In this document: piece after piece, positions 53,668 through 63,720 of the stretch
How positions within the stretch are numbered: the stretch's first letter is position 1
How the letters are laid out: the number at the start of each line of letters is the position of its first letter
NCBI RefSeq assembly: GCF_000739595.1
Contig: NZ_BBJP01000022.1
Span: 49,648-113,647 of the forward strand
Reading direction: 5' to 3'
Source of the DNA: Halorubrum halophilum
GTDB taxonomy: Archaea; Halobacteriota; Halobacteria; Halobacteriales; Haloferacaceae
DNA: 64,000 nt
The notes under the pieces: generated by a model
Seen by the model: only the letters and a program-made list of their open reading frames with translations
Databases searched by the model: none
What the model was told of the DNA's origin: nothing
Program-made: the position numbers and the translations under genes

Positions 53668-53689
53668 GACCGGCGACTGGGTCCCGAGG

Positions 53690-54055
53690 TTAGTCGTCGT
53701 CTTCGGCGTCGGTGTTCACCCGACCGATAAACGACCAGTGGGTTTCGCGAGTCCCGTCGGGGAGGGTCTCTTCGGTGACGTGGTAGAGGTACGGGCCGTG
53801 CGGGCAGTCGTCACACCCATCCTCACAGAAGTGCTGTTTCACGACCGCGGTGTACCCCTCGTGTTCGGTGACCCGGAGCACGCCGTCGCCGAGTTCCGGG
53901 TCGATCGGAAACTCCGTCGCCTCGTGAGACTGGAGCAGTTCCCGGGCGAAAACGATCGATTTGCGGAGCCCCTTCGGCGACAGGCCCTCCAAGTCGGCAA
54001 CGATCTGGTCGGACAGCCCTTCCGGCGGCTCGGGAGTCCGCGAGGAGTCGGTCAT
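53690..54055 (-). CDS. Small Cys-containing haloarchaeal protein (DUF6788-like)
   Basis: 121 residues from ATG 54055: MTDSSRTPEPPEGLSDQIVA. An N-terminal helical region (KGLRKSIVFARELLQSHEA) is followed by a metal-site-like stretch QHFCEDGCDDCPHGPYLYHV, and a beta-rich end ETHWSFIGRV. The C-rich HGPYLYHVT motif recalls the DUF6788 family, whose members are often associated with mobile or regulatory regions; resemblance is by eye only. A good TATA box (54077-54085) supports the start. Convergent with trkH. Confidence 0.6.
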   Translation of the reverse strand: MTDSSRTPEPPEGLSDQIVADLEGLSPKGLRKSIVFARELLQSHEATEFPIDPELGDGVLRVTEHEGYTAVVKQHFCEDGCDDCPHGPYLYHVTEETLPDGTRETHWSFIGRVNTDAEDDD

Positions 54056-54076
54056 AACTGCGCGTTTACTCCGCGA

Positions 54077-54085
54077 GTATTTAAC
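54077..54085 (-). promoter_or_regulatory. TATA-like box for the DUF6788-like gene
   Basis: Minus strand TTAAATACT centred ~26 nt upstream of ATG 54055, giving a leaderless mRNA. It fixes the start against much longer open frames upstream. Confidence 0.55.
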
Positions 54086-54150
54086 AAGTCCGCGGGTGAT
54101 AACCCCCTGAAAAGGCGCTCGTGGCTCCGATCCTTTCAGAATATAATGAA

Positions 54151-54160
54151 TATTTATACG
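54151..54160 (+). promoter_or_regulatory. TATA-like box for methylmalonyl-CoA mutase
   Basis: TATTTATACG, centre 28 nt before ATG 54183; an AT-rich stretch (AATATAATGAA) precedes it. Indicates a leaderless transcript. Confidence 0.6.
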
Positions 54161-54182
54161 CAATCGGCGGGTAGCGGACGGT

Positions 54183-55883
<1,701 letters not shown>

Positions 55884-55908
55884 GCGTGTGAAGCTGGCAG
55901 AGCGGCCG

Positions 55909-56246
55909 TTTATAAGCGATCGAGTGGTGTTGCTGGCGGCTTTTTATACGTCGTCGATCACGATGTGGCGGTGAACACCTCCAAAGCCCCAGCCGCGAGG
56001 ACAGCGCACGCTCGTTGCGCTCCTCGCTCGCGTTGCTCGCTGCGGTGCTTACGTCACCTGCGCCGTCCTCGCGGCTGCCCCTTTGGGTCCCACCCCGACC
56101 GCACCGCACAGCCTCACGCCTCCCCAGCCTCGTCAGTCGCCCTCCGCTTCGCTCCGGGCGACTGACTCCCTCGCACCGTCGGTGAGCGGCCCATGGGCCG
56201 CTCACCGGGGCGCGCCACCGTATTGCATTTATAAGCTATCGTCGCT
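55909..56246 (+). repeat. Mosaic hairpin repeat, copy C
   Basis: Third copy. Left end GTTTATAAGCGATCGAGTGG, right end TTTATAAGCTATCGTCG. The block CCTCCAAAGCCCCAGCCGC occurs once (55978-55996), and CCTCACGCCTCCCCAGCCTC precedes the hairpins. Hairpins: 56133-56165 (10-bp arms TCAGTCGCCC/GGGCGACTGA around a Ser/Arg-like TCCGCTTCGCTCC, as in copy A) and a perfect 26-nt palindrome at 56181-56206 (arms GGTGAGCGGCCC/GGGCCGCTCACC around AT). Contains no supported gene; apparent frames are translated repeat. Confidence 0.87.
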
Positions 56247-56251
56247 GCCGC

Positions 56252-56380
56252 TCATAAGCATTCAAACACCGTCTCACCGGCACCGATCTGCGTCAGCAAC
56301 TCCCCGAACCGGCCATCGCTGTACCCGTACTGATCGCCGTATGCCGGATATCCGTTAGCGATACAGCATTTCAAGAGCGT
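56252..56380 (-). pseudogene. Possible protein-coding remnant
   Basis: On the minus strand the frame LKCCIANGYPAYGDQYGYSD, then GRFGELLTQIGAGETVFECL, ends at a TGA at 56252-56254, at the edge of repeat copy C. Its composition (Tyr, Gly, Gln, balanced acidic residues) looks like a real protein tail, but no ATG or GTG start is present in frame; only a TTG near 56380. It may be the 3' end of a gene broken by repeat insertion, or chance. I do not recognise it. Confidence 0.3.
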
Positions 56381-56426
56381 CGAGAATGAAAAACGGGGAC
56401 GACGAAACGGACAGATTGACCGCGCA

Positions 56427-56663
56427 TTACGCCATCTCGATCGGACGGGCAGACTCCGCACACCATGCGTTGCCTCGACGACCCGCCCGCCGGAGATCGA
56501 GCTCGACGACCGACCCGGCGTCGAGCGCCGACAGCTCGGCTTCCACGTCGGGATCGTCGTACTCGACGACGTACAGCGTCCCGTTGCGTGGGTATTCACG
56601 GAGCGTCATCGCCCCGTGGTCGTTACACGCTCTCACGACCGTATACTTGCCAGTCCGATTCAT
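56427..56663 (-). CDS. Small conserved haloarchaeal protein (DUF7999-like)
   Basis: 78 residues, MNRTGKYTVVRACNDHGAMT, then LYVVEYDDPDVEAELSALD and VVELDLRRAGRRGNAWCAES. It resembles a widespread haloarchaeal family (DUF7999 by recollection) with the opening RTGxYTVVRACNDHGAMTLRE. No known function; a small beta-rich soluble protein is expected. The adjacent GTG (56666) would add one residue only. CATAACTAAG upstream on the minus strand (about 56693-56703) may hold the TATA box. Confidence 0.72.
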   Translation of the reverse strand: MNRTGKYTVVRACNDHGAMTLREYPRNGTLYVVEYDDPDVEAELSALDAGSVVELDLRRAGRRGNAWCAESARPIEMA

Positions 56664-56765
56664 CACATCTCGATGCTATTTGTTCCAGTCCCTTAGTTAT
56701 GAATTCCAGTCTCGCCGTTATCCTGTTCTTACCGACGGACGCGGCCGCGTTGCTAGCGTGTTGAG

Positions 56766-56782
56766 ATTGATCCGAGATCAAT
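56766..56782. promoter_or_regulatory. 17-bp inverted repeat upstream of phosphopantothenate synthetase
   Basis: ATTGATC-CGA-GATCAAT: perfect 7-bp arms with a 3-nt spacer, about 40 nt before the TATA-like CACTTTAAT. It could be an operator for a dimeric regulator. One adjacent gene downstream is an Lrp-family regulator, but no direct link is shown. Confidence 0.4.
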
Positions 56783-56853
56783 TCGAGAGCGATCCTGAGC
56801 CGCGAGCCGACTGCGAACGGTTCACTTTAATCGGCGCGTCGCCTCGCTCGGGT

Positions 56854-57615
56854 ATGACGGAGACGGAGATTCCCGAGGATCACCCGCGCTACGCGTCGCT
56901 CGTGACGCGCCACCGGATCGAGGCGGGCGTCGAGAAGGGGATCACCTCGAAACAGGGGCTCATCGCGCAGGGCCGCGGCGAGGCGTTCGACTACCTCCTC
57001 GGCGAGCGCACGCTCCCGAGCGCGGACGCCGCCGAGCGCGCCGCAGCGGCGACGCTGCTCACGGCCGATCGTCCGGTGCTCTCGGTGAACGGCAACGTCG
57101 CGGCGCTGGCTCCCGCGGAGACGGTCGAACTCGCCGAGGCGGTCGACGCGGACATTGAGGTGAACCTCTTCAACCACACCGACGATCGGGTCCGGCGGAT
57201 CGCCGACCACCTCCGGGAGCACGGCGCCGACGGGGTGAAGGGGCTCGCGGGCGACGGCGAGATCCCCGGACTGGACCACGCCCGCGGCATCGTCGACGCC
57301 GACGGGATCGAGGCGGCCGACGTGGTCGTCGTCCCGCTGGAGGACGGCGACCGCGCCGAGGCGCTTGACGCGATGGGGAAGACGGAGATCGTGATCGACC
57401 TCAACCCCGGGAGCCGGTCGCCGCGCACCGCCGACATCCCGATCATCGACAATCTGATCCGAGCGGTGCCGAACGTCACTGCCCACGCGCGGGAGCTGGC
57501 CGACGAGTCACCCGCGGTGCGTCGCGACGCGATCGACGCGTTCGACGCCGACGAAGCGCTCGCCGATGCGGAGGCCGCCATCCGCGAGGGCTCCTTCGAG
57601 ATGTCCGACACCTAA
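56854..57615 (+). CDS. Archaeal phosphopantothenate synthetase (4-phosphopantoate-beta-alanine ligase)
   Basis: 253 residues from ATG 56854: MTETEIPEDHPRYASLVTRH. Matches the archaeal PPS family (COG1701): HRIEAGVEKGITSKQGLIAQ, the ATP-site stretch VNGNVAALAPAETVEL, NLFNHTDDRVRRIADHL and VIDLNPGSRSPRTADIPIID. It joins 4-phosphopantoate and beta-alanine with ATP in archaeal CoA synthesis, replacing the bacterial PanC route. CACTTTAAT (56823-56831) lies ~27 nt upstream. The longer open frame upstream crosses non-coding DNA. Confidence 0.9.
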   Translation: MTETEIPEDHPRYASLVTRHRIEAGVEKGITSKQGLIAQGRGEAFDYLLGERTLPSADAAERAAAATLLTADRPVLSVNGNVAALAPAETVELAEAVDADIEVNLFNHTDDRVRRIADHLREHGADGVKGLAGDGEIPGLDHARGIVDADGIEAADVVVVPLEDGDRAEALDAMGKTEIVIDLNPGSRSPRTADIPIIDNLIRAVPNVTAHARELADESPAVRRDAIDAFDADEALADAEAAIREGSFEMSDT

Positions 57616-57704
57616 CCCCGGACCGCGAGAAGCCCGACGAAACGTTCGCTCGCTGACGAATTCGGGGGTGTCGGCGTCGGAAGTGCAAAGGCCGCTGGCA
57701 ACGT

Positions 57705-58163
57705 ATGGCACGCATGGAACTCGACGAGACGGACCGTTCGATCCTCCGGATCTTGCAGGAGGACGCCCGGACGCCGTTCTCGGAGGTCGCGCGCCGTATC
57801 GATATGTCCAGCGCGACCGTCCACGACCGGGTGAACCGCATGGAGGAGGCGGGTGTCATCGAGGGGTACCACGCGTCGATCGATCCGAAGGCGGTCGGCT
57901 ACGGCGTCAGCGCCTTCGTCGGCCTCCGCGTCGAACAGGGACGCGAGGAGGACGCCTTGGAGCGGCTCCGCGATATCGACGGCGTCTGCGAGATCCACCT
58001 GACCACCGGCGAGTGGGACGTGATCCTCAAGGTCGTCGCCGCGAACACGGACAGCCTCCGCGAGCTGATGTTCGAGCGCGTCGCGGAGATGGAGGGGTTC
58101 TCCCGGTCGCAGACGATGATTATCCTCGACACCGACTACGAGGCCGACGGGCCACCGGTGTGA
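57705..58163 (+). CDS. Lrp/AsnC-family transcription regulator
   Basis: 152 residues. N-terminal winged HTH ([20 protein letters not shown] and [20 protein letters not shown]) followed by a C-terminal RAM ligand-binding/oligomerisation domain ([37 protein letters not shown]). Senses amino acids or related ligands and may be a local or global regulator. It lies 90 nt after the PPS gene; ATG at 57705 or 57714 (three residues later) are both possible. Confidence 0.92.
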   Translation: MARMELDETDRSILRILQEDARTPFSEVARRIDMSSATVHDRVNRMEEAGVIEGYHASIDPKAVGYGVSAFVGLRVEQGREEDALERLRDIDGVCEIHLTTGEWDVILKVVAANTDSLRELMFERVAEMEGFSRSQTMIILDTDYEADGPPV

Positions 58164-58236
58164 ATGCCCCGGGCGAAGGACGCTTCGACGACGCGGGACC
58201 GGAACTCTCAATTCGGGCACCCTCCCAACGAAGAGC

Positions 58237-59391
58237 ATGAGCACACGGGTCGAGGAGCGGTTCGGGCTGTCGCCGGAGCGCGCGTGGGCCGCGATCGTCG
58301 GCGGCGTCGCGGCGCTGCTCGCGATCGGGTCCGCCGTCTTCCCGCGGATCGTGTACGATCGGTTCCTCTGGCGGTACTTCTGGGGGCCGGTCGCGGCCGA
58401 CGGACAGGGCGCGCAGTGCGCCGTCCGCGACGCGAGCGGGACCGAGCTGCTCGGGAGCTCGTCGGCGTGTTCGGCGGCCGTCGAGGCCGGCGAGATCGTC
58501 GCCGAGCCGGGGTACACCACGGTCTCGACCGTGAGCTACGTCGTCATCCTGCTGGCGATGCTGATCGGTGTGGTCTTCCTCCTCCGGCGGCTGGATATCG
58601 GCACCGAGCTGCGCTTTTTCTACGCGCTGTTCCCGTTCATGCTGCTCGGCGGCGCCCTCCGCACCGTCGAGGACTCGGGGATCGCCGCGATGCGGGCCGG
58701 CGTGGAACCGCTGATCCCGTTCCCCGTCAGCGCCCTCCTGATCAGCCCGTTCATCTACTTCACGGTTTTCGGCGTGACGCTCGCGTGCGTCCTCGCAGCG
58801 TACTCGCTCGAGGACCGAGGCGCGGTCGACGACTACGCTCGGCCCCTGTTCGCGATGGGCGCCGCCGGGCTCGCGCTCGCGTTCGGCTACCTCTCGTACC
58901 TCTCGGCCGCGACCGACTACGTTCAGTTCTACCCGATCGTCCTCGTCTTGACGCTGGGGATCGCAACCGCGGCGACCGCGGTCACGTGGAAGCTCGCGAC
59001 CGCGTACGTGCCCGAGGTCCGGCAGGGGACCGGCGTCGCTGGGATAATTATCATCTGGGGTCACGCGATCGACGGGGTCGCCAACGTGATCGGGCTCAAC
59101 TGGATGCCGGCGCTGACGGGGACGGCGAACCTCGTCCCGAAACACGTGGTCAACGCGCTGATCGTCGACTGGACCGGTCGGCTGCTCCCGCAGTCGATCG
59201 TCTCCGTCACCGGCGACGCGTGGCCGTTCCTGCTGGTGAAGCTCGCGGCGGCGACGTTCGTCGTCTGGGTGTTCAACGGCGAGATGTTCGACGAGTCGCC
59301 GCGCTACACGCTGCTGCTGCTCATCACGGTGCTCGCGGTCGGACTCGGTCCCGGCAGTCGGGACATGCTCCGCGCGACGTTCGGGATCTGA
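58237..59391 (+). CDS. DUF63 polytopic membrane protein
   Basis: 384 residues, [20 protein letters not shown]. About nine to ten hydrophobic helices; the family signatures include [36 protein letters not shown] and [18 protein letters not shown]63 is archaeal, conserved, of unknown function. Two Cys flank an exoplasmic loop ([10 protein letters not shown] and SSSACSAAV). No partner gene is evident in the neighbourhood. Confidence 0.88.
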   Translation: MSTRVEERFGLSPERAWAAIVGGVAALLAIGSAVFPRIVYDRFLWRYFWGPVAADGQGAQCAVRDASGTELLGSSSACSAAVEAGEIVAEPGYTTVSTVSYVVILLAMLIGVVFLLRRLDIGTELRFFYALFPFMLLGGALRTVEDSGIAAMRAGVEPLIPFPVSALLISPFIYFTVFGVTLACVLAAYSLEDRGAVDDYARPLFAMGAAGLALAFGYLSYLSAATDYVQFYPIVLVLTLGIATAATAVTWKLATAYVPEVRQGTGVAGIIIIWGHAIDGVANVIGLNWMPALTGTANLVPKHVVNALIVDWTGRLLPQSIVSVTGDAWPFLLVKLAAATFVVWVFNGEMFDESPRYTLLLLITVLAVGLGPGSRDMLRATFGI

Positions 59392-59419
59392 GAGCGGCGA
59401 ACCGCGTCACATCCCGGAG

Positions 59420-59716
59420 TTACATCCCCATGTCGGCGGCGGCCTCGGGGACCGGGAGGTCGCCGACGGCGACGCCGAGCAGTTCGGCGGCGTGGTCGAG
59501 CGCCATGTCGAACCCGTAGTATCGCTCTAACTCGTCGCCGGTCGGGCCCGGGCGGACCTTCAACATCGCGTAGCCCTCGGCGTTCTGGGCGATCGTCGCC
59601 CCTCGACCGTCGGCCGAAAATGTGAGGCGTCGCTCGCCGTCTGTCTCCTCGTAGCGCGCGTCGATCGCATTCCCCTCGTCCTCCTCGCTCCCCTCGCCTC
59701 CCGCCGTGTCGCTCAT
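59420..59716 (-). CDS. Haloarchaeal DUF7111-like protein
   Basis: 98 residues from ATG 59716: MSDTAGGEGSEEDEGNAIDA, then DGRGATIAQNAEGYAMLKVRP and LERYYGFDMALDHAAELLGV. Resembles a haloarchaeal family I recall as DUF7111. Acidic N-terminus, no Cys or membrane segment. Unknown function. It starts 76 nt after the end of the neighbouring CMD-family gene on the same strand. Confidence 0.72.
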   Translation of the reverse strand: MSDTAGGEGSEEDEGNAIDARYEETDGERRLTFSADGRGATIAQNAEGYAMLKVRPGPTGDELERYYGFDMALDHAAELLGVAVGDLPVPEAAADMGM

Positions 59717-59791
59717 ACGCACGGTACGTTCCGACCCCTGTCGTATCTGTCGGTCGACAAGGTCGCTGTCACTCTCGGTGTCGTCGTCGAT

Positions 59792-60334
59792 CTACCGCGG
59801 ATCCCACCCGTGGAACTCGGTCCCCGGCTCCAGATCGAGGTCGAGCGCGTCGATGATCCCGCCGAGGGCCTCGTACCCGCTCGCGGCCGCGGCGATCCCG
59901 ACGACCGTGTCGTCGTCGTACCGAGCGGCGGCCTCGTCGTGGACGACCGCGTCGACCTCGCCCCGGACGACCGCGAGCGCGTACTCGACGAGGGCCGTCT
60001 CGTCGGCGTCGAGGGGACCGCGGTCGTCCGCGCCGAGCGCGGCGATGACCTCGTCGTCGATCCCGACCCCGCGGGCGATGTTGACGTGCTGATGCCACTC
60101 GTAGCGGTTCGTCGTCTCGCGGGCGACCGCGAGGATCACGAGCTCTCGCTCGCGGTCTGAGAGCCCGCTGTCGGTCCACAGCGATCCGAGGAACGAGCGC
60201 AGTCCCGCGAGCACCTCGGGGTTGTTGCCGATCGACTGGTAGACGTGCAGGGGCTTCCCCTGCAGCGACGACTCCAGCAAGTCCTCGTACTCGTCCGGCA
60301 CGTCCGACGCGTCAACGTAGGGCACGCGAGCCAT
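59792..60334 (-). CDS. Carboxymuconolactone decarboxylase (CMD/AhpD-fold) family protein
   Basis: 180 residues from ATG 60334: MARVPYVDASDVPDEYEDLL. All-helical CMD fold with SGLSDRERELVILAVARETTNRYEWHQH-type helix; the AhpD redox CxxC is absent (the stretch EWHQHVNIAR has His instead), so a peroxidase-reductase role is unlikely. Similar proteins are annotated as carboxymuconolactone decarboxylases or as unknown. Cytoplasmic; substrate unknown. Divergent from menA. Confidence 0.82.
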   Translation of the reverse strand: MARVPYVDASDVPDEYEDLLESSLQGKPLHVYQSIGNNPEVLAGLRSFLGSLWTDSGLSDRERELVILAVARETTNRYEWHQHVNIARGVGIDDEVIAALGADDRGPLDADETALVEYALAVVRGEVDAVVHDEAAARYDDDTVVGIAAAASGYEALGGIIDALDLDLEPGTEFHGWDPR

Positions 60335-60480
60335 GGCTGCGTCTCTCCACCCAGAGTGATAGGTATGCGTGACTCGGTAGCGCTCGCCGCGATCGGGAGC
60401 GCTCCGACCGGATCGCCGTGTTCCGTCCGCCCGCTCGCCGGATGGTAAGTTTAAGGGACGACACGGCCCTACCGGAGACA

Positions 60481-61410
60481 ATGAGTACCGAAGTGTCGCG
60501 GCGGCGGGCGTGGGTGATCGCCGCGCGACCGCAGACGCTCCCTGCGGCGGCGGCGCCGGTGATCGTCGGCGTCGGGCTCGCGGTCCGGGACGGGGCGTTC
60601 GCCCCGCTGCCCGCGCTCGCGGCGTTCGTCGGCGCGGCGCTGATCCAGATCGGGACCAACTTCGCGAACGACTACTACGACGCGATTCAGGGGGCCGACA
60701 CCGACGACCGCGAGGGGTTCACCCGCGTCGTCGCCAGCGGTCTCATCGAGCCCGGAGAGGTGAAGCGGGCGATGTGGCTCACGTTCGCGGCCGCGGTCCT
60801 CGTCGGGACCTCCCTCGTCTACGTGGGCGGCGTCCCGATCCTCGTGATCGGGCTCGCCTCGGTCGCCGCGGGGATCGCGTACACCGGGGGTCCCTACCCG
60901 CTCGGGTACCACGGGCTCGGCGATCTGTTCGTGTTCGTCTTCTTCGGCGTGATCGCCGTCACGGGTACGTACTACGTGCAGGCCGCCGCGCTCGCGGGCG
61001 GGGCGTTCCCGCTCTGGATCCCGGAGGGGACCGTCACCCTCGCGGCCGTCGTCGCGAGCCTCCCGATCGCCGCGCTGTCGACGAACATCCTCGTCGTCAA
61101 CAACGTCCGCGACCTGGAGGAAGACGCGGAGACCGGGAAACGCACCCTCGCGGTCCGGTTCGGCTACCGGTTCTCGCGGGGTCAGTTCCTCGCGCTGCTC
61201 GCGCTCGCGTACCTCACTCCCTTCTGGTTCCTCGCGGAAGGGTACGGGCTCCCGGTGCTCCTCCCGCTCGTGACCCTCCCGCTCGCGGCCGGCGTGGCCC
61301 GTACCGTACTGACCGAGACCGCCGGCGACGCGCTCAATCCGGCGCTCGAATCGACCGGGAAGCTCCTCGCGGCGTACGCGGTCGCGTTCGCCGTCGGGCT
61401 CGTGGTCTGA
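60481..61410 (+). CDS. menA: 1,4-dihydroxy-2-naphthoate polyprenyltransferase
   Basis: 309 residues, MSTEVSRRRAWVIAARPQTL. UbiA-superfamily membrane prenyltransferase with about nine helices. First Asp-rich motif NFANDYYDAIQGADTDD at ~59-75, second NNVRDLEEDAETGKRT near 200-215, and the R-x-G-x-R-F-SR motif VRFGYRFSRGQ. Joins the isoprenoid tail to DHNA in menaquinone synthesis. menC follows by three bases, confirming the pathway. AGTTTAAGG (60448-60456) is a TATA-like box ~28 nt before the ATG. Confidence 0.93.
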   Translation: MSTEVSRRRAWVIAARPQTLPAAAAPVIVGVGLAVRDGAFAPLPALAAFVGAALIQIGTNFANDYYDAIQGADTDDREGFTRVVASGLIEPGEVKRAMWLTFAAAVLVGTSLVYVGGVPILVIGLASVAAGIAYTGGPYPLGYHGLGDLFVFVFFGVIAVTGTYYVQAAALAGGAFPLWIPEGTVTLAAVVASLPIAALSTNILVVNNVRDLEEDAETGKRTLAVRFGYRFSRGQFLALLALAYLTPFWFLAEGYGLPVLLPLVTLPLAAGVARTVLTETAGDALNPALESTGKLLAAYAVAFAVGLVV

Positions 61411-61413
61411 CTC

Positions 61414-62493
61414 ATGCGGCTCAGCCCCTTCTCGCTCGGACTGACGAACTCCCTCGAAACCGCGTGCGGCGCGATCGATCGACGTGAGGGGTTCCTCGTC
61501 GCCGTCGACCCCGAGTCCGACGGCGAACCGGTTCCCGCGCCCGGCCTCGGCGAGGCGACGCCGCTCCCCGGCTGGACCGAGTCGCTGTCGGCGTGCGAGG
61601 CGGCGCTTCGCGAGGTCGGAGACGGAAACCGTGGGAAAGAACTCGTGACAGACGCGCTCGACCGACTCGATCCCGCCGAGACGCCCGCAGCGCGTCACGG
61701 GCTCGCGCTCGCGCTCGCGGACGCGGCCGCCCGCGACGCCGGCCGTTCCCTCTCCGCGCACCTCGCCCGGGCCGAGGACCTTCCCGCGCCCGCCGAGGCG
61801 GTCCCGGTCAACGCGACGATCGGCGACGGCGGCCCGGAAGCGACCGCAGACGCCGCAGAACGCGCTGTCGATTCGGGATTCGACTGCCTGAAGGTGAAGG
61901 TCGGCGCGCGCGATCTCGACGCCGACGTCGACCGCCTCCGAGCCGTGAGGCGGGCGGTCGGCGAGGACGTCGCCCTGCGGGCCGACGCAAACGGCGCGTG
62001 GGACCGGGAAACCGCCCGAGAGGCGATCGAGCGACTCCGGCCGCTCGACCTCGCGTACCTCGAACAGCCGCTGCCGGCCGATGACCTCGACGGGGCGGCC
62101 GCGCTCCGGGAACGCCGGAAGGGAGTCCCGATCGCGCTCGACGAGTCGCTCGCGAGCCGCGGGCTCGACGCGGTCCTCGACGCCGGCGCGGCCGACGCCG
62201 TCGTCCTAAAGCCGATGGCGCTCGGGGGCCCGGACCTGGCGCTGGCGGCGGCGAAGCGCGCGCGAGAGGCCCGCGTCGAGCCGGTCGTCACCACCACGAT
62301 CGACGCGGCCGTCGCGCGCGCCGCCGCGGTCCACGTCGCCGCCGCGATCCCCGACGTGGTCCCGTGCGGACTCGCCACCGGCCCGCTTCTCGACGCCGAC
62401 CTCGCCCCGGACTCCTGTCCGGTCGCGGACGGCGCGGTGGCGGTGCCGTCCGGCCCCGGTCTGGCCGGCGACGCGTTCGACGACCTGCCGTAG
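61414..62493 (+). CDS. menC: o-Succinylbenzoate synthase
   Basis: 359 residues, MRLSPFSLGLTNSLETACGA. Enolase-superfamily (MLE/MenC group): first catalytic Lys in CLKVKVGARD, metal ligands Asp in LRADANGAWD, Glu in LAYLEQPLPA and Asp in IALDESLASR, second Lys in VVLKPMALGG. Dehydrates SHCHC to o-succinylbenzoate in menaquinone synthesis. It begins three bases after menA, so the two form one operon. The assignment to MenC rather than another racemase rests on this pairing. Confidence 0.88.
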   Translation: MRLSPFSLGLTNSLETACGAIDRREGFLVAVDPESDGEPVPAPGLGEATPLPGWTESLSACEAALREVGDGNRGKELVTDALDRLDPAETPAARHGLALALADAAARDAGRSLSAHLARAEDLPAPAEAVPVNATIGDGGPEATADAAERAVDSGFDCLKVKVGARDLDADVDRLRAVRRAVGEDVALRADANGAWDRETAREAIERLRPLDLAYLEQPLPADDLDGAAALRERRKGVPIALDESLASRGLDAVLDAGAADAVVLKPMALGGPDLALAAAKRAREARVEPVVTTTIDAAVARAAAVHVAAAIPDVVPCGLATGPLLDADLAPDSCPVADGAVAVPSGPGLAGDAFDDLP

Positions 62494-62541
62494 CTCGGGG
62501 CGGGGCGGTGAGAAAGCGTCTCTCCGCCTCACTCCACGACT

Positions 62542-62955
62542 TCAATCGCCCTCCACGACTTCGATTCTCCCCTCCATCCCGCGCGTCTGGTGCGGCGTGC
62601 AGACGTACTCGAAGACGCCCGCCTCCGCGAACGCGTGCTCGAAGGTGTGTCCCTCCTCGCCGGTGAGTTCGGACTCGAAGACGCCGCTCTTCTCGACCAC
62701 GTTGTGCGCGCCGCCGGCGCCCGTCCACTCCCAGACGACGGTCGCTCCGGCGTCGACGACGAGGTTCGCGGGCGCGAAGACGAATCCGGCGTCGGCGCCG
62801 ACGGCGACCGTCACTCGCTCCTCGCCCGTCCGGTCGGCCGGCTCCGGATCGTTCTCGTCGCCGCCCGGGAGGACGGCGTCGGCACAGCCCGCGAGCGACG
62901 CGGCGGCGACGGTACCCACCGCCGCGAGCGTCGCTCGTCGCGTTCGATCGGTCAT
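62542..62955 (-). CDS. Halocyanin (canonical single-domain)
   Basis: 137 residues from ATG 62955. Signal MTDRTRRATLAAVGTVAAAS with lipobox LAGC (Cys24): Tat-exported and lipid-anchored. Single cupredoxin domain with a complete type-1 copper set: His84 (GAHNVV), Cys119, His122 (CTPH) and Met127 (GMEG). Small membrane-attached electron carrier, likely between a cytochrome complex and a terminal oxidase. Convergent with the menA-menC operon. Confidence 0.93.
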   Translation of the reverse strand: MTDRTRRATLAAVGTVAAASLAGCADAVLPGGDENDPEPADRTGEERVTVAVGADAGFVFAPANLVVDAGATVVWEWTGAGGAHNVVEKSGVFESELTGEEGHTFEHAFAEAGVFEYVCTPHQTRGMEGRIEVVEGD

Positions 62956-63029
62956 AGCGGATCGACGCGGTGGACGGTATAAATCCCCTCGTGAACGCCG
63001 ACGGGTCGGCAACGGGCACACGGTCGGAC

Positions 63030-63072
63030 GGACCGGCGGACGAGGGAACCGGTGGACCGGCGGACGAGGGAA
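63030..63072. repeat. Tandem direct repeat upstream of DUF5799 gene
   Basis: Two 19-nt copies of GGACCGGCGGACGAGGGAA (63030-63048 and 63054-63072), 24-nt period. It lies in the divergent promoter space between the halocyanin and DUF5799 genes. Could be a binding site or a slippage duplication. Confidence 0.6.
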
Positions 63073-63105
63073 GGGGCTTTTACCGCCACCGCCGAAGGGG
63101 GGCGT

Positions 63106-63567
63106 ATGAGCGATTGGACCGACGCGATCGTCGGCGAGCGCATGACCGTCGACAACCAGTTCACCGACCGAGTGTCGGCCTCGCAGTTCTCCAGTCAGGA
63201 GTGGGGGCTGATCATGACCGCGACCGAGTTCGAGATCGAGAACGCCGACGACTCCGAGGACGCCCGGATCGTCGCCGACACCTCCAGCCTCCCGGCGATC
63301 ATGCCGGAGCTCGAGAACGTGCGGTCGCAGGTCGCGGCGATGGGCGGCGCCCCCGGCGGCGACGCCGGCGGGAGCGGGGGATCCGGCGGCGGGCTCGTCG
63401 ACTCGATCAAGGGTGCGCTCGGGCTCGGCGGCGGGGGCAGCGACGGCCCCTCCGACGAAGAGCTCGAAGCGGCCGAGCGCCTCGTCCAGGAGTACGCAGA
63501 CGAGCTACAGGCGCACCTCGAAGAGGCCGGCAAGTGGGAGCAGGTGCGAGTCGCGTATCAGGAGTGA
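63106..63567 (+). CDS. Haloarchaeal DUF5799-like protein
   Basis: 153 residues from ATG 63106: MSDWTDAIVGERMTVDNQFT. Contains QFSSQEWGLIMTATEFEIEN, a Gly/Ser/Asp-rich linker (about 85-125), and an acidic C-terminal helix ending LEEAGKWEQVRVAYQE. The N-terminal pattern matches a haloarchaeal family I recall as DUF5799. No function known. GGGCTTTTACC (63075-63085) is a TATA candidate ~27 nt upstream. Its stop TGA coincides with the outer edge of a TnpB element, whose right end here begins TGACATCC. Confidence 0.75.
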   Translation: MSDWTDAIVGERMTVDNQFTDRVSASQFSSQEWGLIMTATEFEIENADDSEDARIVADTSSLPAIMPELENVRSQVAAMGGAPGGDAGGSGGSGGGLVDSIKGALGLGGGGSDGPSDEELEAAERLVQEYADELQAHLEEAGKWEQVRVAYQE

Positions 63568-63720
63568 CATCCTCCTCGCCGTAAACGGCGAGGCTTCCCG
63601 TGCCGCAGGTGGGATATTTGCCGGTCTACGACACGACCTGTTCTCTCGTGTGAAACGTCCCGCTCTCGCGGTCGAACAAGTGTGTCGATGGCTGTGCCAC
63701 ACAGCCGTTACTCCTATCCT
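63568..63720 (-). ncRNA. Candidate omega-RNA (TnpB guide RNA) region
   Basis: In IS200/IS605-family TnpB systems the guide RNA overlaps the 3' end of tnpB and runs through the element's right end. Here the minus strand leads from the tnpB end to a hairpin (63574-63593) and to the junction with DUF5799. Boundaries cannot be set by eye; this is assignment by analogy with established TnpB systems. Confidence 0.4.
63574..63593 (-). other. Right-end hairpin of the TnpB element
   Basis: CCTCGCCGT-AA-ACGGCGAGG, a 9-bp stem. It lies 33 nt beyond the tnpB stop and next to TGACATCC, the arrangement of the RE structure in haloarchaeal IS200/IS605-type elements. Confidence 0.6.
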
